A stretch of DNA of 64,000 nucleotides from Ga0077555 sp050250755 (lineage in GTDB: Bacteria > Pseudomonadota > Alphaproteobacteria > Rhizobiales > Hyphomicrobiaceae), in contig JBFWOB010000001.1 in assembly GCA_050250755.1 (NCBI GenBank), forward strand, positions 1-64,000, written 5' to 3'. The position numbers were made by a program, and so were the translations under genes. Below, piece by piece: positions 51,429 to 60,749 of this stretch. Position 1 is the first letter of the stretch. Every line of letters starts with the position of its first letter. A model generated the notes under the pieces. The model ran no database searches and was not told where the DNA came from. It saw nothing but the letters and a program-made list of their open reading frames with translations.

Positions 51429-52233
51429 TTGTAACAACTCCGGGCATGATGCGGTCTGAGCGGGTGAAGACTTCGAAGGTGTTTCCGCGGACGACGGCGA
51501 CGATGGTCACATTGGTTTCGGTGCCGGCGCGCACCGCATAGGCAGTGGGTGCTGAAATTGCCGCAAGCAGGCCGCAGCCTGCCGCGGCCGTTTTTTGGAC
51601 GAGCTCCACAGAAACCCGGCTCGTCACCACGAAACCTCCTGCGGCCGGATCGCGCCCCTGGCGGAACAGCGCGCCGATCAGCTTGTCGAGCGCATTATGA
51701 CGTCCGACGTCTTCGCGCACGCAGTCGACGTCTTGCCCGGGCAGGAAGAAACCAGCGGCGTGCACGGCTGATGTCGCGCGGTTCAGGGTCTGATGCGCCT
51801 CCATGGACCGCATGGCCCGGGATATGTCGACCGTCGCGAAAGTCTGCGTCGCGGTGACAGGCGGGAGTGTCCGGGCGGCGGCTTCCAGGCTCTCAAGCCC
51901 ACACAGGCCGCAACCGACCGGACCCGCCATGGTCCGGCGCCGTTTCGCGAGGCGCGCGGCGATGTCGTCGCGCACACGGACTTGCACGTCTGAGCCCGTG
52001 TCGAAGGCAACGACATCGACGCTTTCGATCGCCGCTAGATTATCGACGATGCCCTCGGTCAGGGAAAAGCCCAATGCCAAGTCTTCGAGGTCGGCCGGCG
52101 TTGCCATCAGCACGGCGTGCGTTGAGCCGTTGTAGGAAATAGCGATCGGCCGTTCCTCGGCAAGCTCGCGCGTGCCGCGAAGCGAGCGGTCATCACGCCA
52201 TTCTGTGCGTCCGGCAATCTGCGTTGTCGTCAC
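51415..52233 (-). CDS. fdhD: Formate dehydrogenase accessory sulfurtransferase FdhD/FdsC
   Basis: A 272-residue FdhD-type protein that delivers sulfur to the Mo-bis-MGD cofactor. Motifs are GFSLTEGIV, the Cys-loop GPVGCGLCGLESL (redox Cys pair) and EDVGRHNALDKLIGAL. It starts at GTG 52233, ten bases after the fdsA stop; the longer open frame overlaps fdsA. It is co-transcribed with the formate dehydrogenase subunits. Confidence 0.94.
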   Translation of the reverse strand: MTTTQIAGRTEWRDDRSLRGTRELAEERPIAISYNGSTHAVLMATPADLEDLALGFSLTEGIVDNLAAIESVDVVAFDTGSDVQVRVRDDIAARLAKRRRTMAGPVGCGLCGLESLEAAARTLPPVTATQTFATVDISRAMRSMEAHQTLNRATSAVHAAGFFLPGQDVDCVREDVGRHNALDKLIGALFRQGRDPAAGGFVVTSRVSVELVQKTAAAGCGLLAAISAPTAYAVRAGTETNVTIVAVVRGNTFEVFTRSDRIMPGVVTNVVV

Positions 52234-52243
52234 GGCAGGCCTT

Positions 52244-55123
52244 TCATTCTGCGGCGTCGGCCGGAAGGATCCGTCTCGCGCCGACGGAGCGGGCGTCGTA
52301 GTCCTCCTGCCACTGTGTCGGGCCGTTCGACGGAGACACCTGCACCGCAGTGACCTTGTATTCGGGACAGTTCGTCGCCCAGTCCGAAAAATCGGTGGTG
52401 ACGACGTTCGCCTGCGTCCCTGGGTGATGGAACGTCGTATAAACGACGCCCGTCGCGACCCGTTCGGTGACGAACGCCCGCAAAGACGTTTCGCCAACGC
52501 GGCTGGAAAGCCTCACCCAGTCGCCGTGCTTGATGCCGCGATTTTCCGCATCGTGCGGGTGGATCTCCAGCACATCCTCGTCATGCCACACGACATTGGC
52601 GGTGCGTCGGGTTTGCGCGCCCACATTGTATTGCGAAAGAATGCGGCCGGTCGTGAGCAACAGCGGGAAACGCGGACCGGTTTTCTCGTCCGTCGGAATG
52701 TACTCGGTGCTGATGAAGCGCCCTTTGCCGCGCACGAAACCGTTGACGTGCATCACGGGTGAGCCGTCCGGCGCCTTGTCGTTGCACGGCCATTGCACCG
52801 AGCCGCGTTCGTCGAGCATCTCGTAGTCGATGTTCGCAAAGCCCGGCGTCGTCGCCGCGATCTCGGCCATGATCTCGCTCGGATGCTCGTAGCGCCAATC
52901 GGCGCCCATGGCATTGGCGAGGAGCTGCGTGACCTCCCAGTCCGCATAGCCGTTCTTCGGCATCATCACCCGGCGCACACGGTTCACGCGGCGCTCGGCA
53001 TTGGTGAATGTGCCGTCCTTCTCGAGGAACGTCGAGCCTGGGAGAAACACGTGCGCATAGTTCGCCGTCTCGTTCAGGAAGAGATCGTGGACGATCACGC
53101 AATCCATTGCCGCGAGGCCGGCCGAGACATGCTTGATATCCGGATCCGACTGAAGAATATCCTCGCCCTGGATGTAGAGCCCTCGGAATGAGCCCTCGAC
53201 GGCCGCGTCCAGCATGTTCGGGATGCGCAAGCCGGGCTCGTCCGATATTTCGACGTTCCATGCCTTCTCGTAGATCGCGCGGACGTCTGCGTTCTTGACA
53301 TGCCGATAGCCCGGAAGCTCGTGCGGGAATGAGCCCATGTCGCAGGAGCCCTGCACGTTATTCTGTCCGCGCAGCGGGTTCACGCCGACGCCCTCTCGGC
53401 CGATATTGCCGGTCAGCATGGCAAGGTTCGCGATGCCGATGACTGCCGTCGAGCCCTGGCTGTGCTCGGTCACGCCGAGGCCGTAGTAGATGGCACCATT
53501 GCCGCCCGTGGCATAGAGGCGAGCCGCGGCGCGCAACTCTTCGGCAGGCACGCCGGTCAGCGTCTCGACGGCCTCCGGGCTGACGGAGGGATGTGACGCG
53601 AACTCTGCGTACTCGGCGAACTCGGCCCAGTCGCAGCGCTCCCGGATGAACGTCTCGTCGTAGAGCTTCTCCGTCACGATGACGTGTGCGAGGGCCGTGA
53701 TAACCGCTACATTGGTGCCCGGACGAAGCTGGAGATGGTGCGCCGCCGAGATGTGAGGTGATCGCACGAGATCGATGCGGCGCGGATCCACGACGATCAG
53801 CTTGGCGCCTTCCCGCAGTCGCTTCTTCATGCGCGAGGCAAAAACAGGGTGGGCATCGGTCGGATTGGCGCCGATCACCAGGACGACGTCGCATTGCTCG
53901 ATGCTGTCGAAGTTCTGCGTGCCGGCCGAGGTTCCGAATGTCTGGCCGAGACCGTAGCCCGTTGGCGAATGGCAGACGCGGGCGCACGTATCCGTGTTGT
54001 TGTTGAGGAAGACGGCGCGCGCCAGCTTCTGGACGAGAAAAGTTTCCTCGTTGGTACACCGTGACGAGGTGATGACGCCGATCGCATCGTGGCCGTATTG
54101 TGCCTGGATGCCGCGCAGGCGTGTTGCGGCGAAGGTCAGCGCCTCGTCCCACGACACCTCGCGCCAAGGATCGGTAATCGCGTCGCGCACCATTGGCTTC
54201 AGGATGCGGTCGCTATGGCTGGCATAGCCCCAGGCGAAGCGCCCTTTTACACAGGAATGCCCGTGGTTTGCTTGCCCGTCTTTGTAGGGAACCATGCGCA
54301 CGACCTCGTCGCCGCGCATTTCAGCCTTGAACGAGCAGCCGACACCGCAATAACCGCACGTGGTAACGACTGAGTGCTCGGGCTGCCCGATTTCGATGAC
54401 GGACTTTTCTTGCAAGGTCGCCGTCGGGCAGGCCTGAACGCAGGCGCCGCACGAGACGCATTCCGAGCCGATGAAGTCCTCGTGCATACCGGCGGAGACA
54501 CGGCTGTCGAAGCCGCGCCCCTCGATCGTCAGCGCGAACGTTCCCTGCACTTCCTCGCACGCTCGCACGCAGCGCGAGCAGACGATGCACTTCGCGGGAT
54601 CGTAGGTGAAATAGGGGTTGGACTCGTCTTTCGGCATCCACTGTGGATTGGCGCAATCGGGCGCCTCGCGTGCCTTGACGTGATTGGCGCCATCGTAGCC
54701 ATAGCGGACGTCGCGCAAGCCCACGGCACCCGCCATGTCCTGCAGCTCGCAATCACCGTTGGCGGCACACGTCAGGCAATCGAGCGGATGATCGGAGATA
54801 TAGAGTTCCATGACGCCACGCCGAATGTCCTTCAGGCGCGGTGTCTGTGTCTTCACAACCATGCCGTTGGTGACGGGTGTCGTGCAGGATGCTGGCGTGC
54901 CAGCGCGGCCTTCGATCTCGACCAGGCAAAGGCGGCACGAGCCGAACGACTCGACCATGTCCGTCGCGCAAAGCTTCGGCACCTGAATGCCGGCCTCCAT
55001 GGCGGCCCGCATGATCGATGTCCCCTCAGGCACCGTCACTTCGAAGCCGTCGATGTGCAGCGTCGCAGACGTCTCCGAGCGTCGCGCCGGCGTGCCGTAA
55101 TCGATCTCGCGTACCAGTCCCAT
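52244..55123 (-). CDS. fdsA: NAD-dependent formate dehydrogenase alpha (Mo) subunit
   Basis: A 959-residue FdsA. The N-terminal ferredoxin-like domain is [2Fe-2S] (LCATDMVESFGSCRLC ... ASC). It is followed by a His-Cys3 cluster (HPLDCLTCAANGDC) and two [4Fe-4S] motifs (CIVCSRCVRACEE, CVSCGACVQACP). The molybdopterin domain has a further cluster in CGYCGVGC, and the Mo-ligand Cys is in CARVCHSPT. It oxidises formate to CO2 and passes electrons to FdsBG and NAD. ATG 55123 has GGAG nine bases upstream. It lies five bases after the fdsB stop. A longer frame upstream is not conserved. Confidence 0.97.
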   Translation of the reverse strand: MGLVREIDYGTPARRSETSATLHIDGFEVTVPEGTSIMRAAMEAGIQVPKLCATDMVESFGSCRLCLVEIEGRAGTPASCTTPVTNGMVVKTQTPRLKDIRRGVMELYISDHPLDCLTCAANGDCELQDMAGAVGLRDVRYGYDGANHVKAREAPDCANPQWMPKDESNPYFTYDPAKCIVCSRCVRACEEVQGTFALTIEGRGFDSRVSAGMHEDFIGSECVSCGACVQACPTATLQEKSVIEIGQPEHSVVTTCGYCGVGCSFKAEMRGDEVVRMVPYKDGQANHGHSCVKGRFAWGYASHSDRILKPMVRDAITDPWREVSWDEALTFAATRLRGIQAQYGHDAIGVITSSRCTNEETFLVQKLARAVFLNNNTDTCARVCHSPTGYGLGQTFGTSAGTQNFDSIEQCDVVLVIGANPTDAHPVFASRMKKRLREGAKLIVVDPRRIDLVRSPHISAAHHLQLRPGTNVAVITALAHVIVTEKLYDETFIRERCDWAEFAEYAEFASHPSVSPEAVETLTGVPAEELRAAARLYATGGNGAIYYGLGVTEHSQGSTAVIGIANLAMLTGNIGREGVGVNPLRGQNNVQGSCDMGSFPHELPGYRHVKNADVRAIYEKAWNVEISDEPGLRIPNMLDAAVEGSFRGLYIQGEDILQSDPDIKHVSAGLAAMDCVIVHDLFLNETANYAHVFLPGSTFLEKDGTFTNAERRVNRVRRVMMPKNGYADWEVTQLLANAMGADWRYEHPSEIMAEIAATTPGFANIDYEMLDERGSVQWPCNDKAPDGSPVMHVNGFVRGKGRFISTEYIPTDEKTGPRFPLLLTTGRILSQYNVGAQTRRTANVVWHDEDVLEIHPHDAENRGIKHGDWVRLSSRVGETSLRAFVTERVATGVVYTTFHHPGTQANVVTTDFSDWATNCPEYKVTAVQVSPSNGPTQWQEDYDARSVGARRILPADAAE

Positions 55124-55128
55124 CGCAA

Positions 55129-56685
55129 TTACTCCGCGGCTTGAAGCCGTTTGGGGGAGGCGAAATCCCCGGGGAAGTGCTTGAGTGCGCTCATCACCGG
55201 ATAGGGCGTGAAGCCACCGAGCGCGCACAGCGAGCCGAATTTCATGGTCTGACAAAGATCGGCGACGACGGCCTTCTGCTTCTCGGGCTCGATTCCCTTG
55301 GCGATCCTGTCGATCGTTTCCGCTCCGCGTACGGCGCCGATGCGGCATGGTGTGCACTTGCCGCAGCTCTCGATCGCACAGAACTCGAAGGCGAAGCGTG
55401 CCTGCGCCATCATATCGACGGTCTCATCGAACACGACGATCCCTGCGTGGCCGATCAGGCCGTCTCGGGCAGCAAATGCCTCGTAATCGAACGGCGTATC
55501 GAAGAGCTGGCGCGGAAAATATGCGCCGAGTGGACCGCCCACCTGTACTGCCTTGACCGGTCGGCCCGTCTGGGTGCCGCCACCGATGTCGTCGATAAGC
55601 TCGCCGAGCGTCATTCCGAAGGCGGTCTCGAAAAGCCCGCCGTGCCGCACATTTCCGGCGAGCTGGATTGGTATCGTGCCGCGGGAGCGACCCAAGCCGA
55701 AGTCGCGATAGAATGCAGCGCCTCTGGCGAGGATGATCGGAACCGAGGCGAGCGTGATGACGTTGTTGACCACCGTTGGGCGGCCCAGAAAGCCGTGATG
55801 GGCGGGCAGCGGTGGCTTCGCCCGGACGACGCCGCGCTTGCCCTCCAGGCTGTTGAGCAGCGACGTTTCCTCGCCGCAGACGTAGGCGCCCGCGCCGACG
55901 CGAACCTCGATATCGAACGCTTTGCTGCTGTCGCGCAGGGCCCGTCCGAGCAGTCCCGCCGCGCGGGCCCGGTCGATGGCACGACGCATCGAGACGATCG
56001 CGTCTGGGTACTCCGAGCGGATATAGATGAAGCCCTGCGTCGCGCCCGTTGCCAGCGCGACGATTGCCATGCCTTCGATCAGGACGAACGGATCGCCTTC
56101 CATGATCATGCGGTCGGCGAAAGTCCCGCTATCGCCTTCGTCGGCGTTGCACACGATGACTTTCGTCTCGCCGGCAGCATCGAGCACTGTCTTCCATTTG
56201 ATGCCGGCAGGGAAACCCGCGCCGCCGCGCCCGCGCAGGCCGGAATCGGTAACAGCCGCGACGATCTCAGCCGGCTGCATCGCTGCAGCGTTTCGCAGTC
56301 CTACCAGACCGTCGTGCGCCTCGTAGTCCTTGAGCGACTGAGGATCGACGATCCCGCACCGCGCGAAGGTGAGGCGGGTCTGGCGCTTGAGGAATGGGAT
56401 GTCCTCCGTTGGGCCGAGTTGCTTCGCGTGTCCGCCGCCCGAAAGGAAGTCGGCCTCGAACAAACCAGGCACGTCTTTCGCCGACAGCGGCCCATAGGCG
56501 ATGCGCTCGCCGCCGACGTCCACTTCCACCATCGGTTCGAGCCAATAGAGACCGCGCGATCCGTTGCGAACGATCCGGAGCTGCAACCCTCGCTGCGTCG
56601 CCTCCGCCACAATGGCTTCAGCTACGCGGTCGGCTCCGACCGCGCGTGCACCAGAATCGCCGGGGATATAGACAGTCGCGGTCAA
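55129..56685 (-). CDS. fdsB: Formate dehydrogenase beta (NADH/FMN) subunit
   Basis: A 518-residue NuoF-like flavoprotein. The NADH/FMN site is RGRGGAGFPAGIKW and VICNADEGDSGTF-like (VIVCNADEGDSGTF), with GAYVCGEETSL, and the [4Fe-4S] ligands are in ESCGKCTPCRIG and later SLCALGG. An N-terminal thioredoxin-like region corresponds to NuoE-type sequence. Its start overlaps the fdsG stop by four bases. It transfers electrons from the Mo centre to NAD. Confidence 0.97.
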   Translation of the reverse strand: MTATVYIPGDSGARAVGADRVAEAIVAEATQRGLQLRIVRNGSRGLYWLEPMVEVDVGGERIAYGPLSAKDVPGLFEADFLSGGGHAKQLGPTEDIPFLKRQTRLTFARCGIVDPQSLKDYEAHDGLVGLRNAAAMQPAEIVAAVTDSGLRGRGGAGFPAGIKWKTVLDAAGETKVIVCNADEGDSGTFADRMIMEGDPFVLIEGMAIVALATGATQGFIYIRSEYPDAIVSMRRAIDRARAAGLLGRALRDSSKAFDIEVRVGAGAYVCGEETSLLNSLEGKRGVVRAKPPLPAHHGFLGRPTVVNNVITLASVPIILARGAAFYRDFGLGRSRGTIPIQLAGNVRHGGLFETAFGMTLGELIDDIGGGTQTGRPVKAVQVGGPLGAYFPRQLFDTPFDYEAFAARDGLIGHAGIVVFDETVDMMAQARFAFEFCAIESCGKCTPCRIGAVRGAETIDRIAKGIEPEKQKAVVADLCQTMKFGSLCALGGFTPYPVMSALKHFPGDFASPKRLQAAE

Positions 56686-57155
56686 CGCTGCGCCTCCACG
56701 ATGAGTGTTTCCAGCACATCTCGGTCAACCCGGCCCACCGGCCTGCCATCGAGCATCGCAGACGGCGCGCATGCGCACAGGCCCAGGCAATAGACGGCCT
56801 CCAGGGTCACGGCACCGTCGGCTGTCGTGCTGCCCATCTCGACGCCGAGAGCCTGTTGTGCCAAGCGGACATTGGCCTCGCCCCCCATCGACTGGCAGGC
56901 CTCCGCACGGCAAATCTTCAGGGTATGCCGGCCCGCCGGCTCCGCCCGAAAGTCGTGATAGAAGCTGACGACGCCATGCACTTCTGCGCGGCTCAGGTTG
57001 AGCGCCTCGGCGATCTGACGCTTTGCGGCGTCGGGGACGCATCCGAATTCGCGCTGAACGGTGTGAAGGATTTCGAGGAGCGGCGCCTCCACGTGCGCAA
57101 GCGAGGCCACAATCTGAGCTACGCGCGGGGCGATCTCCACATCAGTGTGCGCCAT
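56682..57155 (-). CDS. fdsG: Formate dehydrogenase gamma (2Fe-2S) subunit
   Basis: A 157-residue NuoE-like protein. Its [2Fe-2S] ligands are in CRAEACQSMG and CLGLCACAP, with the helical bundle LEILHTVQREFGCVP before them. ATG 57155 is chosen for GGAGG seven bases upstream. It is the first gene of the fdsGBA-fdhD-fdsD operon, and its stop overlaps fdsB by four bases. Confidence 0.95.
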   Translation of the reverse strand: MAHTDVEIAPRVAQIVASLAHVEAPLLEILHTVQREFGCVPDAAKRQIAEALNLSRAEVHGVVSFYHDFRAEPAGRHTLKICRAEACQSMGGEANVRLAQQALGVEMGSTTADGAVTLEAVYCLGLCACAPSAMLDGRPVGRVDRDVLETLIVEAQR

Positions 57156-57222
57156 TCGCGATCCTCCAGTTCGAGTAACCTTTGGCGAAGCGTCACATCC
57201 GATCAATAAAGCCATTCCGTTG

Positions 57223-57232
57223 TGCGATCGCA
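57223..57232. promoter_or_regulatory. Palindrome near the fds start site
   Basis: A perfect 10-bp palindrome TGCGATCGCA within TTGTGCGATCGCAAA. It lies about 18 bases after the -10 element and 67 bases upstream of the fdsG ATG. It fits the T-N11-A shape of LysR operators and might be the binding site of the neighbouring regulator. Confidence 0.35.
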
Positions 57233-57250
57233 AATTTCGATTGAATGTTC

Positions 57251-57279
57251 AGTATATCACAAATGCGCCGGGCTGTCGG
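57251..57279 (-). promoter_or_regulatory. Sigma70-like promoter of the fds operon
   Basis: Read on the minus strand, CCGACA (57274-57279) and TATACT (57251-57256) are separated by 17 bases. They overlap the end of the LysR gene and lie about 96 bases before the fdsG ATG. The weak -35 fits an activator-dependent promoter. Confidence 0.5.
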
Positions 57280-58168
57280 CCTGTAGGTGTACGAAGGCCT
57301 TTTCGGCCACCCTGGCGAAATTCGAGACGATTGGAGTGTGCGTGTCGCGGTCGGGAAGGATCAGGCCGATGACATGCCGCACGTCCGGCTCCACGAGTGG
57401 GATGGCCCGGATCCGCCCGGGTTGCTGAAACGCCTCGGCGAAGCGGACGGGCATGATGCTCGCCCACCGTCCTGTTCGCACGTGCGTATAGAGGAGCAGC
57501 ATGGAATTCGACTCGAGACTACAGCGCGGCGTGGCGCCGGCCTCGCGCAGATGCCGATCGATCAGGCGGCGGTTCTGCATGTCGGGCGAGAGCTGACACA
57601 AGGGCAGGCCGCCGGCCTCCCGCCATGTAACGGTCTCTCGCGTCTCGAAAGGACCGTCGGGAGGCACCAGCAGGGCGTAGCGCTCCTCATAGAGGGGCAT
57701 CCCGCGATAACGACCCAACGGCTCGGAATCGAGGTACGAGACGCCGACGTCGAGCTCCAGATCGGTCAACTTCTGCAGGATCTGGTTCGAGGTTAACGAC
57801 GAGATCCGGAACCGCACGTCGGTGAAAGTGGCCTGGAACGGAATCGTAAGCTCCGTGACCGCCGGCAGCGCGGTGGGGATGCACCCAATGCGCAACTCGC
57901 CGCTGAGGTCGCGTTTCGTCGCTTGCAACTCCTCGCGCATCGCGCGGACGTCGGCCGTGAGTTGCCGCGCCCAGGTGAGAACCAGCTCGCCCTCCGTCGT
58001 GAAGCCCCGGAAACGCGAGCCTCGCTCGACGATGACGATGCCAAGTTGATCCTCGAGGCTCTTCACCGTGGACGACAAGGTCGGCTGGGACACGCCGGCA
58101 GCCTGGGCTGCCTTTCCGAAATGGCGCTCGCGTGCGAGGTGGAGCAGGAGTTCGAGCTTTTCGATCAT
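57257..58168 (-). CDS. LysR family regulator (FdsR-like)
   Basis: A 303-residue LysR regulator with the winged helix KLELLLHLARERHFGKAAQA and GVSQPTLSSTVKSLEDQLG. Its stop is 101 bases before the fdsG start and in the same direction. LysR genes that neighbour fds operons in Ralstonia and Rhizobiales regulate formate dehydrogenase. It also borders the divergent ugp operon (268 bases), so that is a second possible target. Effector unknown, formate being the natural guess. Confidence 0.9.
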   Translation of the reverse strand: MIEKLELLLHLARERHFGKAAQAAGVSQPTLSSTVKSLEDQLGIVIVERGSRFRGFTTEGELVLTWARQLTADVRAMREELQATKRDLSGELRIGCIPTALPAVTELTIPFQATFTDVRFRISSLTSNQILQKLTDLELDVGVSYLDSEPLGRYRGMPLYEERYALLVPPDGPFETRETVTWREAGGLPLCQLSPDMQNRRLIDRHLREAGATPRCSLESNSMLLLYTHVRTGRWASIMPVRFAEAFQQPGRIRAIPLVEPDVRHVIGLILPDRDTHTPIVSNFARVAEKAFVHLQADSPAHL

Positions 58169-58436
58169 GATCGGCGGTCGCCTCGCGGAAAGGTGTCACG
58201 GACATCATAAGCACATTCGCGAAATTCCTTATCCATCGCCCCTTTTTCAGGCGCGGTAATAGATGGGCCGCTTGCCCGAATTGAGCTCGGGCGGCATGAT
58301 TATCGAATATCTCGACAAGGCGCGGGCTGTCATGCAGCCGTTGCGCCGCCCACGTAGACGGGGCCGGGTTTGCTGGGAAACCAGCGCCAGGAGTCGGGAA
58401 ACGAGGCTCAGATCCGAGCTACTGGGAGGTACGACG

Positions 58437-59765
58437 ATGAAGTCAAGGCGGGCGAGGGCTCTCGCAGGCGCATTCACGGCATTCACGCTGACGGTTGCGG
58501 TCTCGCAACAGGCATTGGCGGTCACCGAGATCCAGTGGTGGCACGCGATGGCCGGCGAGCTGGGCGAGAAAGTCAACGCAATCGCCAAGGGCTTCAATGA
58601 CTCCCAGAAAGACTACAAAGTCGTCCCCATCTACAAAGGCAACTACTCCGAAGCGATGACCGGCGCCATCGCCGCGTATCGCGCGAAAAAGCCACCGCAC
58701 ATCGTGCAGGTGTTCGAGGTCGGCACGGCGTCGATGATGGCGGCCAAGGGCGCGATCTATCCCGTCTACAAGCTTATGGCCGACAACAATGTCCCCTTCG
58801 ATCCCAAGGACTATCTGGCAGCGGTGACCGGTTACTATGCCGACAGCGATGGCAACATGCTGTCGATGCCGTTCAACAGCTCCACGCCTGTCGTCTACTA
58901 CAACAAGGATCTGTTCCAGAAAGCCGGCCTCGATCCCGAGAAACCGCCGGTGACGTGGCCAGATCTCGAGGCATACGCGAAGAAGCTGCTTGCCTCGGGC
59001 GTGAAATGCGGTTTCACGACCGGCTGGCAATCGTGGATTCAAATCGAAAACTTATCCGCATGGCACAATGTGCCGATCGGAACCAAGTCGAACGGCTTCG
59101 ACGGCCTCGACACCGAATTGGTCTTCAACAAAGATCCCGTGCTGCGTCATATCTCGAATATGGCCGAATGGCAGAAGTCGAAGATCTTCGATTATGGCGG
59201 CCGCCGCTCTGACAGCGCTCCGAAGTTTTATACGCAGGAGTGCGCCATGTATATGAACTCGGCGGGCGCTTACGCGGGCGTCAAAGCCAATGCCAAGTTC
59301 GCGTTCGGCGTTGGCCAGCTTCCCTATTATCCCGATGTTCAAGGCGCACCGCAGAACTCGATCATCGGCGGCGCCACGCTGTGGGTTCTGAACGGCAATC
59401 CAGCCAGCGATTACAAAGGTGTCGGCGTCTTCTTCAAGTATTTGGCGGGCACCGATGTCCAGGCTGACTGGCATCAGGCAACAGGTTATCTGCCGATCAC
59501 CTATGCAGCTTACGAGGCAACCAAGAAGTCCGGTTTCTACGACAAAAACCCAGGTACCGAGGTCCCGATCAAGCAGTTGACTGGCAAGGAGCCTACGCCG
59601 AATTCGCGCGGCCTCCGTTTCGGCAATTTCGTGCAGATTCGTGATGTCATCAACGAGGAGCTCGAGGCCGTATGGGCGGGCAAGAAGACGCCCAAGGACG
59701 CGCTGGATGAAGCCGTGAAGCGTGGAAACGCCTTGCTGCGCAAGTTTGAGGCCGCAAACAAGTAG
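58437..59765 (+). CDS. ugpB: sn-glycerol-3-phosphate-type binding protein (UgpB-like)
   Basis: A 442-residue periplasmic binding protein with a signal peptide (AFTLTVAVSQQALA) followed by EIQWWHAMAGELGEKVN, the UgpB hallmark start. Other matches are GFNDSQKDYKVVPIYKGNY and MYMNSAGAYA. GGGAGG lies before ATG 58437; the frame upstream to 58263 is not used. It is the first gene of the ugpBAEC-type operon. Binding of glycerol-3-phosphate or its phosphodiesters is likely by family. Confidence 0.93.
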   Translation: MKSRRARALAGAFTAFTLTVAVSQQALAVTEIQWWHAMAGELGEKVNAIAKGFNDSQKDYKVVPIYKGNYSEAMTGAIAAYRAKKPPHIVQVFEVGTASMMAAKGAIYPVYKLMADNNVPFDPKDYLAAVTGYYADSDGNMLSMPFNSSTPVVYYNKDLFQKAGLDPEKPPVTWPDLEAYAKKLLASGVKCGFTTGWQSWIQIENLSAWHNVPIGTKSNGFDGLDTELVFNKDPVLRHISNMAEWQKSKIFDYGGRRSDSAPKFYTQECAMYMNSAGAYAGVKANAKFAFGVGQLPYYPDVQGAPQNSIIGGATLWVLNGNPASDYKGVGVFFKYLAGTDVQADWHQATGYLPITYAAYEATKKSGFYDKNPGTEVPIKQLTGKEPTPNSRGLRFGNFVQIRDVINEELEAVWAGKKTPKDALDEAVKRGNALLRKFEAANK

Positions 59766-59867
59766 TCTCGCGGCATCGCAGAGGGGATCTGAACGGCAGG
59801 CGAGCGCAGCAAACGTGTTGCTGCCCGCCTGTCATCATCTTTCCGTCACCCCGCGCAAGGCCATCCG

Positions 59868-60749
59868 ATGATCAAGCGCGCCACATTCAATGGCTTCTGG
59901 CTGCCGCTGCTTCTGCTTTTGCCGCAGCTCATCATCACCTTCATTTTCTTCCTATGGCCGGCGAGTCAGGCCATCTACCAGTCGGTGCTGCTGGAGGATG
60001 CCTTCGGGCTTTCCAGTCGTTTCGTGGGGCTGGACAACTTCAAGGCCCTTCTCACCAGCAGCGACTATCTCGACTCGATCAAGCTGACCGCCGTCTTCAG
60101 CCTCACCGTTGCGTTTTGCGCGATGAGCATCTCGTTGTTGCTCGCGGTGATGGCGGACCGGGTCATTCGCGGGGCGACGGCCTATAAGTCGCTTCTCGTC
60201 TGGCCTTATGCGGTGGCGCCCGTGGTTGCGGGCGCGATGTGGTGGTTTCTCTTCAATCCACGCATCGGAATCGTCGCATACTACATTCAGCTTTTCGGCT
60301 ACGACTGGAATCATACGATCAACGGCTGGGATGCTCAGATCCTCGTCGTTGTCGCGGCCGTGTGGAAGCAGATCAGTTATAATTTCCTATTCTTTCTGGC
60401 GGGACTGCAGGCGATTCCAAAATCCCTCATCGAGGCCGCCGCAATCGACGGTGCGAGCCCGTTCAAGCGCTTCTGGACGGTGGTCTTTCCGCTGCTCTCG
60501 CCGACGGGCTTCTTCCTCCTTGTCGTCAATATCGTCTACGCCTTCTTCGATACGTTCGGCATCATTCACGCAACGACACGCGGAGGACCTGCACGGGCAA
60601 CCGAGATCCTTGTCTACAAACTGTTCAATGACGGCTTCATCGGGCTCGATCTCGGCGGATCAGCGGCGCAATCCGTCGTCCTCATGGTGATCGTCGTCGC
60701 GCTGACCGTCGCCCAGTTCCGCTACATCGAGCGCAAGGTGGAATACTGA
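59868..60749 (+). CDS. ugpA: Glycerol-3-phosphate-type ABC permease (UgpA-like)
   Basis: A 293-residue permease with six hydrophobic segments. The family start is FWLPLLLLLPQLIITFIFFL and the cytoplasmic EAA loop is EAAAIDGASPFKRFWTVVFP. It is the first permease of the operon, and its stop overlaps the next ATG by one base (TGATG). With UgpE it forms the channel. Confidence 0.94.
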   Translation: MIKRATFNGFWLPLLLLLPQLIITFIFFLWPASQAIYQSVLLEDAFGLSSRFVGLDNFKALLTSSDYLDSIKLTAVFSLTVAFCAMSISLLLAVMADRVIRGATAYKSLLVWPYAVAPVVAGAMWWFLFNPRIGIVAYYIQLFGYDWNHTINGWDAQILVVVAAVWKQISYNFLFFLAGLQAIPKSLIEAAAIDGASPFKRFWTVVFPLLSPTGFFLLVVNIVYAFFDTFGIIHATTRGGPARATEILVYKLFNDGFIGLDLGGSAAQSVVLMVIVVALTVAQFRYIERKVEY

